Shown here in pieces: positions 16,391 through 42,275 of a stretch of DNA of 64,000 bases. Source of the stretch: Antennarius striatus (lineage: Eukaryota; Chordata; Actinopteri; Lophiiformes; Antennariidae); assembly GCF_040054535.1 (NCBI RefSeq), contig NC_090789.1, positions 5,200,697-5,264,696 on the forward strand. The letters run 5' to 3'. Every line of letters starts with the position of its first letter. Within the stretch, counting starts at the first letter, position 1. The translations under genes were made by a program, and so were the position numbers. Below the pieces are notes generated by a model, which had not been told where the DNA came from, searched no databases, and worked only from the letters and a program-made list of their open reading frames with translations.

Positions 16391-17399
16391 TTGAGTAGTT
16401 TTTGTATAATTGGGGAGAGGAAGAGAGAAAAGAAAGGCAGATATGAGATGAAAACCTTAAAGTGACATTTGAAATAATAAAAGTACACTTTCTACATTAA
16501 ACGTGACTTTTGTTGTCATCTGCAGACACCCTTTTGAGTCAGCGAGTGACTGGAGGTTTAATAAAATGAGTGCTTTCCTTTCTAGCTTTGACTACATTGT
16601 ATAAATGTCTGGATTATGGATCAGAGAGTTACATTTTTGCCAGATTAGTTTAGAAGATTAAACAAATAATGCATGCTGTTGATTTTATATTTTACAATGA
16701 GGATTTGCCAAAAAAGAAAAAAAATAAGCATTTCATAGAAAGGCAGGTATGAGAAAGTAAAATAATACAGATTTGTGCTATTAAATCATTATTTTAAAAG
16801 TAATATACAGTAACACCCAAGTCTTTGTACAATTCATCTGAGTAGGAAGGTGTGTCCAAATCTTTAAAGGATTATACTTGAATGAATGCAAGAATAAAAT
16901 TGTATGATTTAATGTGTATTCATTACCTGGACAACACAGACAGTAAGCCAGAAATACCCAAGGGCTGCCTGGATGTAGTTGCATTACGTCATTCATAAGC
17001 ATGTAAATCTTCACTACCGTCTGTTACCAAAAATTGTCTCTTTATTTGGATCCCACAGGCTTACAGCATCCCTTTACATCCCCGAGAGTTAACGGCGCGT
17101 CCGGCTCGGACGCGGACGCTGACCCGGTGGATAAAGCGCGTATTCTGTAATCGGATTCGAACCGTTACCGTAGAGATCCCGGAACATTGTGTACAGTCTC
17201 TAACGAGAATATCCCTATATAATTGTGGATAAGTAGGTTACGTTATATTTAAATTCTAAATATAACTAGTAGTATTTGTAAAAATAAATATTACAGCATA
17301 TCTTTATAGTTTCAGTTATACCGCCTGTTCCAATAATGCAACGTCAGTATCTGTTGTCAATAATTTTTTTTCAATTCAGTATTGACATGTGAATTAAAA
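16391..17399. other. Intergenic, nkain1 to pum1
   Basis: Mostly AT-rich. The exception is a GC/CpG-rich island of about 120 bp at 17,050-17,175 that contains a 22-nt imperfect palindrome centred on TTCGAA (17,147-17,168). No gene is recognised. Confidence 0.5.
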
Positions 17400-17645
17400 T
17401 TCCATTATGAATCCGTGACACTGTACAAATAAACCACCCATAGAAACAAAGGAACCGGTCCGGTGCGGCCCCCCCTCCCCTCCCCTCCCGGTTGGCGCAA
17501 TGAACCGCACGCTCGCTCTCATCCCTTCCCGTCATGCAGCGCGGCTGCCTGTTCCTCCGTCTAGCCGCCATGTTGTCAGAGTGAAAGCCCGGGGTATCAG
17601 AGAGAATCTGGGGCCAAAATCCGCGACCATCCACCCTCTCCGCCG
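17400..17645 (+). promoter_or_regulatory. pum1: pum1 CpG promoter and non-coding exon 1
   Basis: A CpG-rich block with C-rich runs (CCCCTCCCCTCCCC at about 17,470). On the minus strand it carries a perfect YY1-type element, CAACATGGCGGC (17,564-17,575), as seen at many TATA-less vertebrate start sites. The untranslated exon 1 ends at a strong donor (CCGCCG|GTGAGT) at 17,645/17,646. The start site, probably about 17,540-17,580, is inferred from the YY1 position. Confidence 0.7.
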
Positions 17646-20600
17646 GTGAGTATCGCCTCCAGCTCGCTCCAGGCAGCTCGGGGTGTTGTGTATTCACGCT
17701 TCGGTGCGGTATTGCTGCGGCGGGAGCCCCGAAAGAGGCGGGAGAGGAGTATTTTGGTGAGACTGAAGCGGCTGCCTCCCTTTCTGCTGCTCGCCTCCTT
17801 CCTCCTGTTGTGTCGGTCTTCCGCTCCAGACAGCTCTCGGGCCTTTGTTAGCATCCGCGTCACGGGGGACCCGTGGGGTTGCAAGGTCGGGAGACAGGTA
17901 GAGACGGTTACCCGGTTATTAATAATAGCATTACGATGCTAGCTTAATGCTAACGCTGTTACGAACGTTCTGTGGAGCCCGTGTTTTGGCGCCGGGCTCC
18001 AGCTTGTGTCGGGAGGCCGTGTTATTGTTGGTAGACACGGGCAGCGAGCCCCTCCGTAACACCATCCCAGACTGGCGTGTCGGGGACTCGGATTGCTTTG
18101 ATGTGAAACCTCCGGTAAACCGCGACGACTCCGTTTGGCGAGGCTCGTACATGTTTCGGTTCTTTTTTAACGTGTCCTGACCGGTGGGTGACAAATGTTT
18201 GGTTTGTGCGGAGACACCGAACGTTGTGTGAAGCTAGCTGCAGGTTGGCTGCTCGGAGCGTCACACCCCTGTGTGTTCGCCCGGTGTGAGGTGCGTTGAT
18301 CCCCCGCTACTGAACAATCATTAACCCGGTGAAGCTGGTTCTCATTTCAGTGTTTTTAGAAGTTAAACTTGCAGCACAACAAGCCGCCTCTCTCCCTCTC
18401 TCTCTCTCTGGGGAACGGCCACACTGATGTGGATTTCCGGGTCTCTAATTGATTTAGAGTTCTATCAAAGAATCGCTCCTTCGCTAGAACTCTAATAAAG
18501 CCTCGTAGCTGAACGAGAAAAGGGAAATAAGCACATGATTAAATGTGATTACTTGGACATGCCGTCAGATTTGTTTTTGTCGTCATGGAGATGGTGTGTT
18601 AGAGATGAGAGAAAGCTGCATGTGTTTGAAGATTCAGAACTCATTTAAAGTTAATTACTGTTTAATATGGCTTGGTGTAAAAAAAAAAAAAGAACAGAAG
18701 GGGGGCTGCTTGTAATTTCTTCATGGCCTTTAGGGACAGTAATGTAAAAGTGGTCATTTTAGCTCCGACGTGAGCTTATTTGATGGAGAGGTTGTGAAAT
18801 TCAAATTATATCCGCCAGACTCGTGAAAACCACACTTGTTCTTGTGATGTAATTGTGTTCATGACCAACATACATATACACATCCATGTCTGTAGTGTTT
18901 TTTTGTCTCCATGATTGAAATTGGGACTTGGTTCTGTTTCCAGAGATGATCTCAAATACTGGGGGGAGGTTAGGGTTAGGCTGAAGGTTACCTTCAGTCC
19001 ACCTGGGCTATCGTGCATCTTACAAGCATATATCCAGGATCAGCTGACTTAAGATTTGTGTGTTCTGTAGCAAGATGCCCCAACCTTCTTCAAAGTACAC
19101 TTTTTTTCCAGGGACAGATATGAATTCTTGCAGGTCTTGTGATGCTGTAATTAAACTCGTCAGCTTTTAGCAAGATTTTGAGGAAAAAGAATAATCTCCC
19201 CCTTGTGTAGCCTCAAATGCTTAATTTTCAACAAATTTTTCAGGAAGCTTGGCAGCATCCCTGACGTCCCAGTACTCACTAAAAAAAAACTAATATTCAG
19301 TCGTTCTCAACAAAGAATTGCACCCACAAGTAAACATTGAAATGGTGTGTTTTGTTTTTCAGAAAGTTCAGCATTTGTATTAAATATTTTTTTATGTTAA
19401 ATTGAACCTTTTTTAAAAAATATCTGTACATCTGTATCTTCTATTCTGCTTTTTCTACAAATTCTGTTTCCTCTTAATGGTTTTCACCAGTAATTCACCA
19501 GTATGGTGAATATGGTGTTATTACTATGGTTTTTGTTTTTTTTAATCTTTAAACTGTTAGAAAGGAGTTTATTTGACAGTATGAAGTTTCTGTTTTTGAA
19601 TTATCTCTAATCATCGCCCTCACTGACATAAGTGTGTTTTACAAAATATTCCAGATACCCCAGTATACCCAAGCCTATAACCTGAACTGAAAGACAAATC
19701 AACACCTCAAATCCTTCTACTTTTGTTTTAGCGGGGTGTACCTAATAAACTCACCCACGACTTAATGTCCTCATGTGCCTCTGTGGCTTATGTCAGCTTT
19801 AACAATGTGAATTTAACTGATGGCGGTGGCGTGCTACATGGATTTGTGCTCGCACAGATTTTCATCACAACAAAAATATCTGTGGATAAAACACCTTGAA
19901 CAAGTTAGTGTAACAAACGTTTGACATATTTGTAGGGATACGTTTGACAACTGTATTTGGGCGTGCTTTGCGAATCTTATTTTCTGGAATTCCTGCAAGG
20001 TGAACTTCTGCCTCAGACTGGTTTCACAGGAGTTCAGGTCAATAAACGTGGTTGCAGCCAATGGCAGTAGTGTGATAAAGTTTACTGCATATTGTTGTCA
20101 GGCCAGATTTGCAAGTTGGTAATTAAGTCACCTGCCTCTTGGACTGCTAAGTGAAAAAATTCACAGTTTTAATCTTTAACTTTTGGTCCCAGCTCAGCTG
20201 CTCGGATTGTCGTCTATGAAGTTAAGTGTTAGACGTCCTGCATGAGCCGAACATGTCAGCGCTGTTTTAGACGTTCCTTAGTTTTGTGGTGCACACATCA
20301 CAATTTGCCTTGCACGTCCCGAAAGAGTTAAATCTGGATTAAGAGCACCTGCATATTTTTTTAGCAGTTGGTTTAGTTAATTCCAGAGTTAGTTTTTTAA
20401 GGGCTGTGAGTTGGATGTTAATTTACGTTTGGTATTTATTACTCTGAGTTTTATCTTCAGTGAACTATTTATTCATTTAGGCATAGAGTACTTTGACCTA
20501 GATACACAGTTTAGCAATTATCCACCTGCTAAAGTGGATATAGCGTGTTTCTGACAATGTCAGCCTGTTCTATCTTCAGGTGTGCACAAACTAAAGGTCA

Positions 20601-21460
20601 TGGTTTGTTTCTTTTTAAATATGAAGATGTCTGGGTTTGTGTTTTGCTGTTTTTTTTGTATTCGTGAAAAGCAGATAATCATCAGTTATTGTCATTGACT
20701 AACGAATATCACACGTCCTCATTCGTCAAGACAGCTGCAATAATACACGGAACTGTAACCACCGCATCCTGTCTGGTGTGGCTTGAGGCGTCAGGCTCAT
20801 GTTTTAGGGATCCGTAGAACTTTGATCATGAGCAATGTGAGCTGGATAATAACAGTTAATTGTTTTATTTTGTCGGCTAATACTGGTCTTCCATGAATTA
20901 TGATTGTAGAACAAGGATTGTAGTTTAATTGCTGTGATCATTAAGTTGATAAAGTTTATGTTGGCGCAGCAACTTAAGAGGAAAGTTACCACAGATATTG
21001 CAGGATATTGGTTTTTGTACATCAGTGGGGTTAAAACTGTATTCTGTCACCAGTTTATCAGGTACATCTAAATTTGTGCATAACTCATGCAGCCATTTTA
21101 ACAGCTCTGTAATAACCCTAAACTGTCATAATTCTCATGTCTTGTGAAATCAATATACAGGGGTAGGACTGAGTCTGCGGATTTTAGTTTATGAAAAGAC
21201 TTCAATAATCAAATTTTCAGCGAGTATTAACCATTGTTCTGTGTCCTTTTGTGTCCCCTGTTTCCAAAATTCAAAAACACTTACGCTTCCGATCATGACT
21301 TGATTAAAGGTGCTGATGTTTGTTTTTGTGGAGGTGTGTTGGGCTGCTTCAGTTTAGATTTGGTCTTCGTTTCAAATGAATAAATCCGTTTCTTAAACCA
21401 GCCACAGAGCTTATTAGCGCTTTTTGTTCTTTAACCATATCAAATATATCTTCTCGACAG
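17646..21460 (+). other. pum1 intron 1
   Basis: 3.8 kb. The first 700 bp remain CpG-rich (shore of the promoter island) and the rest is AT-rich. I found no coding match, no RNA gene and no clear transposon. Confidence 0.55.
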
Positions 21461-21471
21461 GCTGTGGTGGA

Positions 21472-34759
<13,288 letters not shown>

Positions 34760-36350
34760 TCCGACCCCCCCCCCCCCAGTCTGAAATCAACTCCCCCCTC
34801 TTGCCCTTCCTCTCTCCCCTCATCCTCCTAAAGCTATCATGTCCACCGGCCCCGCCCCAGAGGCCCCGTCTGACTCTCCTGAAGGCATCATGCAGACCCA
34901 CCCCCCACTCCCCTCCTTCAAGTCCTTCTCACTATGGACATCGTTTTGCCCTTGTTTCCATGACAACCCCTCGGGGAGGAGCCTGTTGCTACAGACAGCC
35001 TTAGATTTTGTCTGATTTTTTTTGCCCCTCCCTTACAAAAAACCCAGGTCTTAACTGTGGGGGGGATGAAGAGATGTTAAGAAGAGGCAAGAGGCAAACA
35101 TGCCCCACTCAACCCCCCCCCATTACATTTCCCTTTTTTTTCTTAAAAACTTCACATTTTGCTACTGCTGCACACACAATCCAAGTCCCCGACTCCCCCC
35201 ATCCCCTTCCTCCCAACCCCCCCCCCCTTGCTATTTACCACTATGAAATGAAAGGAGTATTTAATTTGTCTGTCACCACAGAATCATGGACAGACACCCA
35301 AATGCACCATCAGCTAACCAGCAGACAGATCATTTAGCATGGGAGATTCGTTTTCTGGTCTTGCTTCTATAAATATAACGTGTATACTTGGTGTAGAACC
35401 TTTGCATATATATATATATAAATATATATATAAAACTTTGTAGTTTTCTGGGTTTTGATGTTGAATCTGTATCTATAATGTATCCTAGTAGTGACCACAT
35501 ACTTCTGACTGTATAATTGTACATTTGTAAACCCTTGTAATGTAAAAGTGCTTTACCACCCTTTTTGGTATGAGATGAAAAAAAAAAGTTTAAAAAAAAA
35601 AAAAAAAAAGCTCACTGGAAAAAAAAATGTTTAAAAAAAAACTGTGCATTTCAGTGTATATTCTCACCTCCTTGGTTGTGACATATGAGTTGTTGTATAT
35701 TGTAAATTGTAATATCAAAGTTTTGTTTTGAAAAGCCCTTTCTATACAGCGTAGTACTTGTACAAAGATTCGCCACGCTTGGTTTTATCTTGTCACTGCT
35801 TAACTTAAAGACGTCTATCTCCCACTGATTCTCACTTGGACATGTTATGTTTGACTTTAGTGGTGTCTTCTGCTTTATGTTGAAGGTTTTGGTTTTTTTT
35901 AAAGACCTTTTTTTTTTTTTTTTTATAGGAATGCTTTACCCCATGAAATGTGTCATGTTTATGGGTATGCTGACAAAGTGGGGGGGGAAGAAAAAAAAAA
36001 TCAATTTTACTCATTTAACCCCCCTCTCCGCCCCCCTCTTTGATTACCCATGACTGTTTTCAGTGGGATTGTACAGAGGAGATTCTTGTGTTTTTTGGCA
36101 TTTCTCTAGTGCTGTAAGTGCTGTATCATACTGTCCATGTCCTTTTGGGTGAGAGAGGCAGCCCGCCACAGAGCGGTGTACATTTGGAGCAGCCTTGTGT
36201 ATATTTACTACGAGCACACCTGTAACCATATGTGTATAGTTAACAGAACCTGTGTATGCTTATTGCCTGGGCAACTATTTTTTGTAACTCCTGTTGTAGA
36301 TTGTCTCTAAACAATTGTGTGATCTTTATTTTGAAACCAAACTGAACAAA
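34760..36350 (+). other. pum1: pum1 3'UTR
   Basis: About 1.6 kb after the TAA at 34,757. It holds C-rich runs at the start, an AT dinucleotide run (35,405-35,433), A-tracts and several UGUAUAUU/UGUAUAGU sites close to, but not exactly, the Pumilio element UGUANAUA. The segment at about 36,230-36,350 (GTGTGATCTTTATTTTGAAACC region) resembles the conserved end of the vertebrate PUM1 3'UTR as I recall it. The exact cleavage site is not visible. Confidence 0.65.
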
Positions 36351-38100
36351 AACAAATTTGAAAATTTAACCGCGTCGTTTTGTGTGTTTGTGTGTGTTCA
36401 TTCTGTGTTGGATCGACGAGACAACTGGGTAACGAAGCTGGGATCTGATTAATGACGACCAGCAGCGTTTAGCTGAGGAAAAGAGTCCTCAGGGGGAACT
36501 TCAGGTTCCAGCAAGCTCCTGTGTTTTCAGTGGTGGTGGATTCATTTAGATTGCTATTAGGATGCAGTGGTTTTTTCTTCTTTTATCCATCAGTGCATCG
36601 TAACCCAAAGTGCAATGCCAGGGTTAGGTTGGGTCACGAAACTGATGGAAAGGGGCACAAAAGTATGACAGGAGAATGAAATTGAATTCTTTGTTTAATT
36701 TCCGAAAGCAAAGTTCAAAAACCAGGTAATCAGTCCGAACAGGCAAACACGTCCGACAGGGAGCAGGCAAACACGCAGAATCAAAGGAATCAAGCAGAAT
36801 CAATACACAGTAATCAGGCAGAAAAACAGGAATAATGGAGAGTAAGACAAACACAATCTGGCAGAAAACTGCAGACTGAGCAGAGGAGAAGTCACGGAGG
36901 CTGACAGATGAGGAGCAGGAGGCTGCAGCAACACTGGTGATGGGAATGAACTGACTGCATGCAGGGAGGAGATGTTAATGAGGGGAAGACACTAGAGTGG
37001 ATCCAATAGTGATATCAGGTGAGCTGACTTGGAAAATTTGTATTATGAGGATGACAGTGTTGCCTTCAGGGACAGACGGCCATGAGATAAAATCAGGTCC
37101 CAACAGGGGTGACCATATACCAAAATCCATGGGATGATGATTTTATTTTCTACTAAACATTATTATACTGTTTTCTTCTGCAAATTTTACATTGTGCATC
37201 AGTGGAGAGATTCCATTTGAATAATTCTGAAATTGAATCTTAAAGGTTTCATTAAAGGAAACGTCATTTATGCACTTTACAGTGCAGGAACGTTACAGTG
37301 TATGGAAATTTGTTTTCTGCTCTGTCTGTTTTCTTTCTATTTTCTTTAATCCCCTCATTCCTTTAAGAACGCTGAAGTTGTCTGCATCCGTTTATTAAAG
37401 GTATTTTATACATTTCAACCAATTTGAAATCTTTCACTTCATGCAACAACACAGAAAAAGCAAATATAACATCTTTGCATCGTTATGAGAAGCAAATACA
37501 CATCTAATAGAGAATCTCTGTTGGGATTTGAATTGGTGGTGGTGGGGGGGGGTGAGAGCAGATAAAAAGGAATCCAAAAATCAAGGCCTTTCCAGGAGGA
37601 ATGGGCTAAGATTCCCTGGGAATGATGCTGGAAACTGGTGCCTGGATTTGCATCACATTCACAGCAGGATGTCTGACTGAATCAGTCTGCAGGACTAATC
37701 TGCCAACACACAACAAAAACAACAACATGATGGGTTGAATGAACAACATTCTGTCTTGTTTGTCACGTTGGCGTCACCAGATCCTCACACCACAGAGAAT
37801 ATATGTGAGCAGGGTCAAGGTTCCTTCAGGGTGATCGATCGGTTGAGCAGCATTAAAGCATCCTTGTAGAAAAAAAAACAAACTTCAGTAAATGTAAGAC
37901 ATGAAGAGAAAAACCATCCCATAATAAAGCGTTCCCAGCGCGCCGACCGCACACAACACTGTGTAACATTGTTGCTTATTTAATCTACATTTGTTATAAT
38001 AAGAACGCAATTATATCAAATTATGTTAAACTGTGTTCGTCTCATTTTTATTTCTCAGGAGGGTTTGTTCGACTCCGGATTCCTCTCGGGTGCGCGCACA
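36351..38100. other. Intergenic, pum1 to sdc3, with a probable dispersed repeat
   Basis: The stretch 36,620-37,050 is CAGGCAAACAC-rich and A/G-biased, and resembles fragments of fish interspersed repeats, but the family is unknown. The rest (37,100-38,100) is AT-rich with nothing recognised. Confidence 0.4.
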
Positions 38101-38186
38101 CACGCGGGTGCGCGCGCGTCTCTCCTGTATGGCTGCGGGTATTTAAACGAGCTGCAGAGGGCATCCTTGCCCTTGCTCCTCCAGAT

Positions 38187-38207
38187 CACACACGCACACA
38201 CACACGC

Positions 38208-38282
<75 letters not shown>
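38187..38282. repeat. (CA)n microsatellite, sdc3 promoter
   Basis: About 96 bp, with a few CG interruptions at its left end. Confidence 0.97.
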
Positions 38283-38283
<1 letters not shown>

Positions 38284-38410
38284 CACAGCCTATTTGCCAG
38301 ACTCCTGGGCCAAGTAGCGTCGCCATACGGAACATCCTGCCCTCAACAGGGAGGGGGAGGAGAGAAAAAGAGAGAGAGAGAGAGATGATGTGGTTCTGAG
38401 AGCTAGAAAG

Positions 38411-38490
<80 letters not shown>
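38411..38490. repeat. (GA)n microsatellite, sdc3 leader
   Basis: About 80 bp of GA with two GGG interruptions, just upstream of the sdc3 5'UTR. Confidence 0.97.
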
Positions 38491-38492
<2 letters not shown>

Positions 38493-38866
38493 CGGGGAGA
38501 GAGGGGGTTTGGCGTCTCTCGGTAGCGAACCTATCAGGTCTCCAGCACTAAAACTCAGAATCAGAGAGAGGAGGCCTCGCCAGGATCTCCTCCTCCTCGT
38601 CTCCCGGTGACTTTGTCCACAAGCAGCCCCGTGTGGAGCGTGGGATTAAAATAAAGGAAGCCCGACAAGAGGACGGACAGTCTGGTGGAGGCGCAGCGCG
38701 GCTCGGAAGTTGGCTCGACTAACCCCAGACCCGAACCTCTACAACAGCTGCTGGGTTTTTGGGTTTTTTTTTGTTCCCTCCACCTCCCCCGAACCCCGTG
38801 AAGGCAGCGGCGGCAACCGGGAGGCTGAGCGATCGCAACCCCCCCCCACCCCACCCCCCCTCAACC

Positions 38867-38997
38867 ATGAAGCTGCCTCGGCTGCTGGCGCTCACGGCGC
38901 TGCTGGCCCACGCCGCCACGGTGAGCGATCTTTTGTTACCCGTGGAGCTCCGGTGCTCACAGGAGCCACGGCTTGTCTGGTTTAAATGCAGTGCCTG

Positions 38998-39064
<67 letters not shown>

Positions 39065-39169
39065 TGCGGCACGATGTCGGTGATCGGTAGGAAAGCCTGC
39101 ACTCGACCTACTTATCAGCCCTTATTGGCCGTCTGCGCGTCCCGTGCGCACCCGACCCGGGGTTTACGC

Positions 39170-39245
<76 letters not shown>

Positions 39246-41665
39246 CGGCCTTTGTGTCTCGGATTTTTATCCTCGCCCCTCGGGAGGTGTGTGTCGCTGC
39301 ATGCGTGTGTGTGTGTGTGTAATTAGCGGGTTATCTCTAATTGAGCTTGATTACGGGTCTTTGTGCGGCGCCTCGGTCTGTGGTTTATGTGTCACCAGCT
39401 CACATCCTGACGTTCATTTTTTTTTGGGGGGGGGGGGGGGGATTAGGATGGGGGTGGGCTCCATTCATACTGCGGCTTTAAGGACTTTATTACCGGGGAG
39501 CCGCGCAGCAGGACGCGCGTCTGTGGATGTCCTCTCCACCACCCGTATGGCGCACACCCACCCCCCCCCTCCATTTCGTTACCGGGAAACGGTTCATTGT
39601 CCGGTGGGTGCCAGAATCCGACCAAGGGTATCCCCCCCCCCCCACCACCCTTCTCCCCAATTCGTGTTTGCGTGTGCATGTTGCGAAGAGTGGGTGGGGT
39701 AAACGGGGGAAGTTAACGGCGATGCGGGGCGCGAACGGAGGCTGGGATGGAATGATGTCATCGGGAATCGCGGAGAAGTGGGAAGCTGTTTTAGAATGCG
39801 CGAACACCCCCCCCCCCCACCTCCACCAACACCACCCAATCTCTATCTGTCTCCACCATCACCACCACCTCACCCCTCTCCGGAAATATCCACGCACAGC
39901 TTCACCCCTCTTCACCCCCTCCCCCCCAATAACACGCCCACACCTTCCGTTACCGATTAATCTCCATCTATCCTGTGAGGAGGAGGTGGAGGAAGAGGAA
40001 GGTGGAATCTTATTGAATCATTGAGAGAGAAGGAAGTAAGGACCAAAAATAGTCAAAAATGCAGGGATGTAAATAATGCATCATTTGGAACATCATCCCG
40101 GGGAGTGCGTAATCGGCTCAGTTCACGGTCTCCTTCATGGAAACGCACGATGCGTCTGTTTTAGCAGCATTTCTGACGTCTGATTGCTGCTGTGGAATTT
40201 GGGAGCAACAGAACGCATTGATGGCTTTTGTCTAAATTTCTCAAGATCTGATTCTCCTTGTGCGTATTTTGAAATTTCTCTTACTTCGCCAATGAATTTT
40301 GAATCAGATTGAACCGCGAAGAATGTGAAAACATTTATTTATTTTTTTAAAAATTCCCATCACAAACATTGAAGTGAAAATGAGCAAAGAGTTCTTTGAG
40401 TGGAGGGAAGCCTTTGCTTTGCGTTAGAGGTCAAGCTTTTCCTCTCCGTCCATCTGGTGTTCCAGAATGTTTATATATATATATATATATATATATGGGC
40501 TGGTGGAAAATAACTGCCAAACTAACAAGGAGGGCAACACAATTCAAAACTCCAGCCATTGGGGTTTTACAATCATAAAGGGGAATCATAAAGCTGCCTC
40601 GGTGGAGGTTTATTCTCACTGAGGGCTGCCCAGTTTGTGATAATTTGCCTGCATAGAACTTTCAGATTAGGAAAATACAGCATGTGAGAAAATACAGGTC
40701 TCTGAGGTGGATTTTTGTCACCATAAATTTTCACAAAATTAATTAAAAATGCAGAAAATAACTTCAGCATATATATTTTGTTTTTGGTGTTGCACTTCCT
40801 ACAACAATCAGACAAATATCTATGCCGTCATCACCGGTTTGCTGTGCAGCGTATACCTGCGGCTCCCTAATGCCCCTGGGGGTCTCCAGCCTGGTGCATT
40901 TGATTGCTTTGTCTTGCCAAGTTCAGTCTTGCCTTCACGCGTGTGTATTGTCGACATCCTGGAGTGTCATTGTGCTGCCTCTGCAGTCATGCTACACTGA
41001 TTTTGACAGGGGTTTTCAACACCGCACACACACACACACACACAAATGTGCACACACACACACACACAGCGTTAAGTACTAGGTCAGTCGGTTGCCGTCT
41101 TGGCCAAGGATCCTTCGCCTCCTGCTGACCTAATCTGTCTTTAAGTGTACAGATGGAGACAGGTGTGACTCAGATATAAACACATTTAAATATACACTTT
41201 GTTAGGGGGAGCACAGATGGACATTGCTAGAAAAGGTAAAGCACACGCACACACACACATACACAGACACCCCGACAGTCTAATAATTGCGAGGGTCACC
41301 TCAGAGCGACGGGCTTCCTCTGACACATGACTCACAGTCACATGCGTTTGCTGACAGGATCTTTCTTCAAACGACTTGTTTCTTCGTGTGTGGGCATGAG
41401 TGTGCGTGTGAAGCCCTGCTGTCGGGCCTGTCTGCGTATTTCTAGTTAACAGAGTTGTGACATCACATCCTGGTGACTCTATATTTTACACTGGAGGCCG
41501 GTTTTTGTTTTTTTTTTGGTTTTTTTTCCCACAGACATCTGCTGTGTCCCATGCATAAGCATCCGTGTGCCTTCGTCAGAGAGCTCTCACTCTCCATCTG
41601 TCTGTGTGGGCTCAGAAATAGTGAATCTCCAATGCCAAAAACTCTTAGTCTGCCCTCACTCCTTG

Positions 41666-41728
<63 letters not shown>

Positions 41729-42237
41729 TGTGAGTGTGGGAAAGCTTTGTGTTCTTGAGGATCATGTTGAACTGATGGAATGAATCAGTGTTTTGTGCCT
41801 CTGATAGCTGACAAAGCCCCCCATAGAGAAGAAGAAAGAGAGAAGGAGCAAGAAAGAGCAAAAATAGGTTGAGCCGGGCGGATTGAGGGAGGGTGTGGAA
41901 TGTTGGAGGCAATTTGACACAGGAAGTGGGTCCTTCTCCCCCCCCCCACCCATCCAGGAGGACAAGGTCCCCTCACACACATACTAGCTATAGCAGGTAG
42001 AAAACACTCCTGCTGTGGAGGAGGTATTTCAGGTGTGTGTGTGAAGGGGTGAGTGTGTGTTTGGGTACAGGGGGGGTGGGGGGGTCACGTTGCAGTGTGT
42101 GGAGGAAATGAAAAAAGATCACGGTTCATATCCGGAGTTGTATTCAGATGGTCGGAGAGAGACGGAACAATAACAGCCTTTAGAGGGAAAAATATCCCCT
42201 CGCCTCTTTCCTCACCCCTTCTCCTACCTTTTGATGG

Positions 42238-42275
<38 letters not shown>

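Larger units (their letters stand above)
38100..38866 (+). promoter_or_regulatory. sdc3: sdc3 promoter and 5'UTR with CA and GA arrays
   Basis: A TATA-like TATTTAAAC at about 38,139 is followed by a (CA)n array (38,187-38,282), (GA)n arrays (38,369-38,385; 38,411-38,490) and a CpG-rich leader with C-runs up to the ATG at 38,867. The start site is inferred. Confidence 0.5.

Noticed and set aside
17140..17175. Minus-strand GGTTCGAATCC resembling a tRNA B box
   Set aside because: The T-arm stem fails after three pairs and no A box or acceptor stem is present on that strand.
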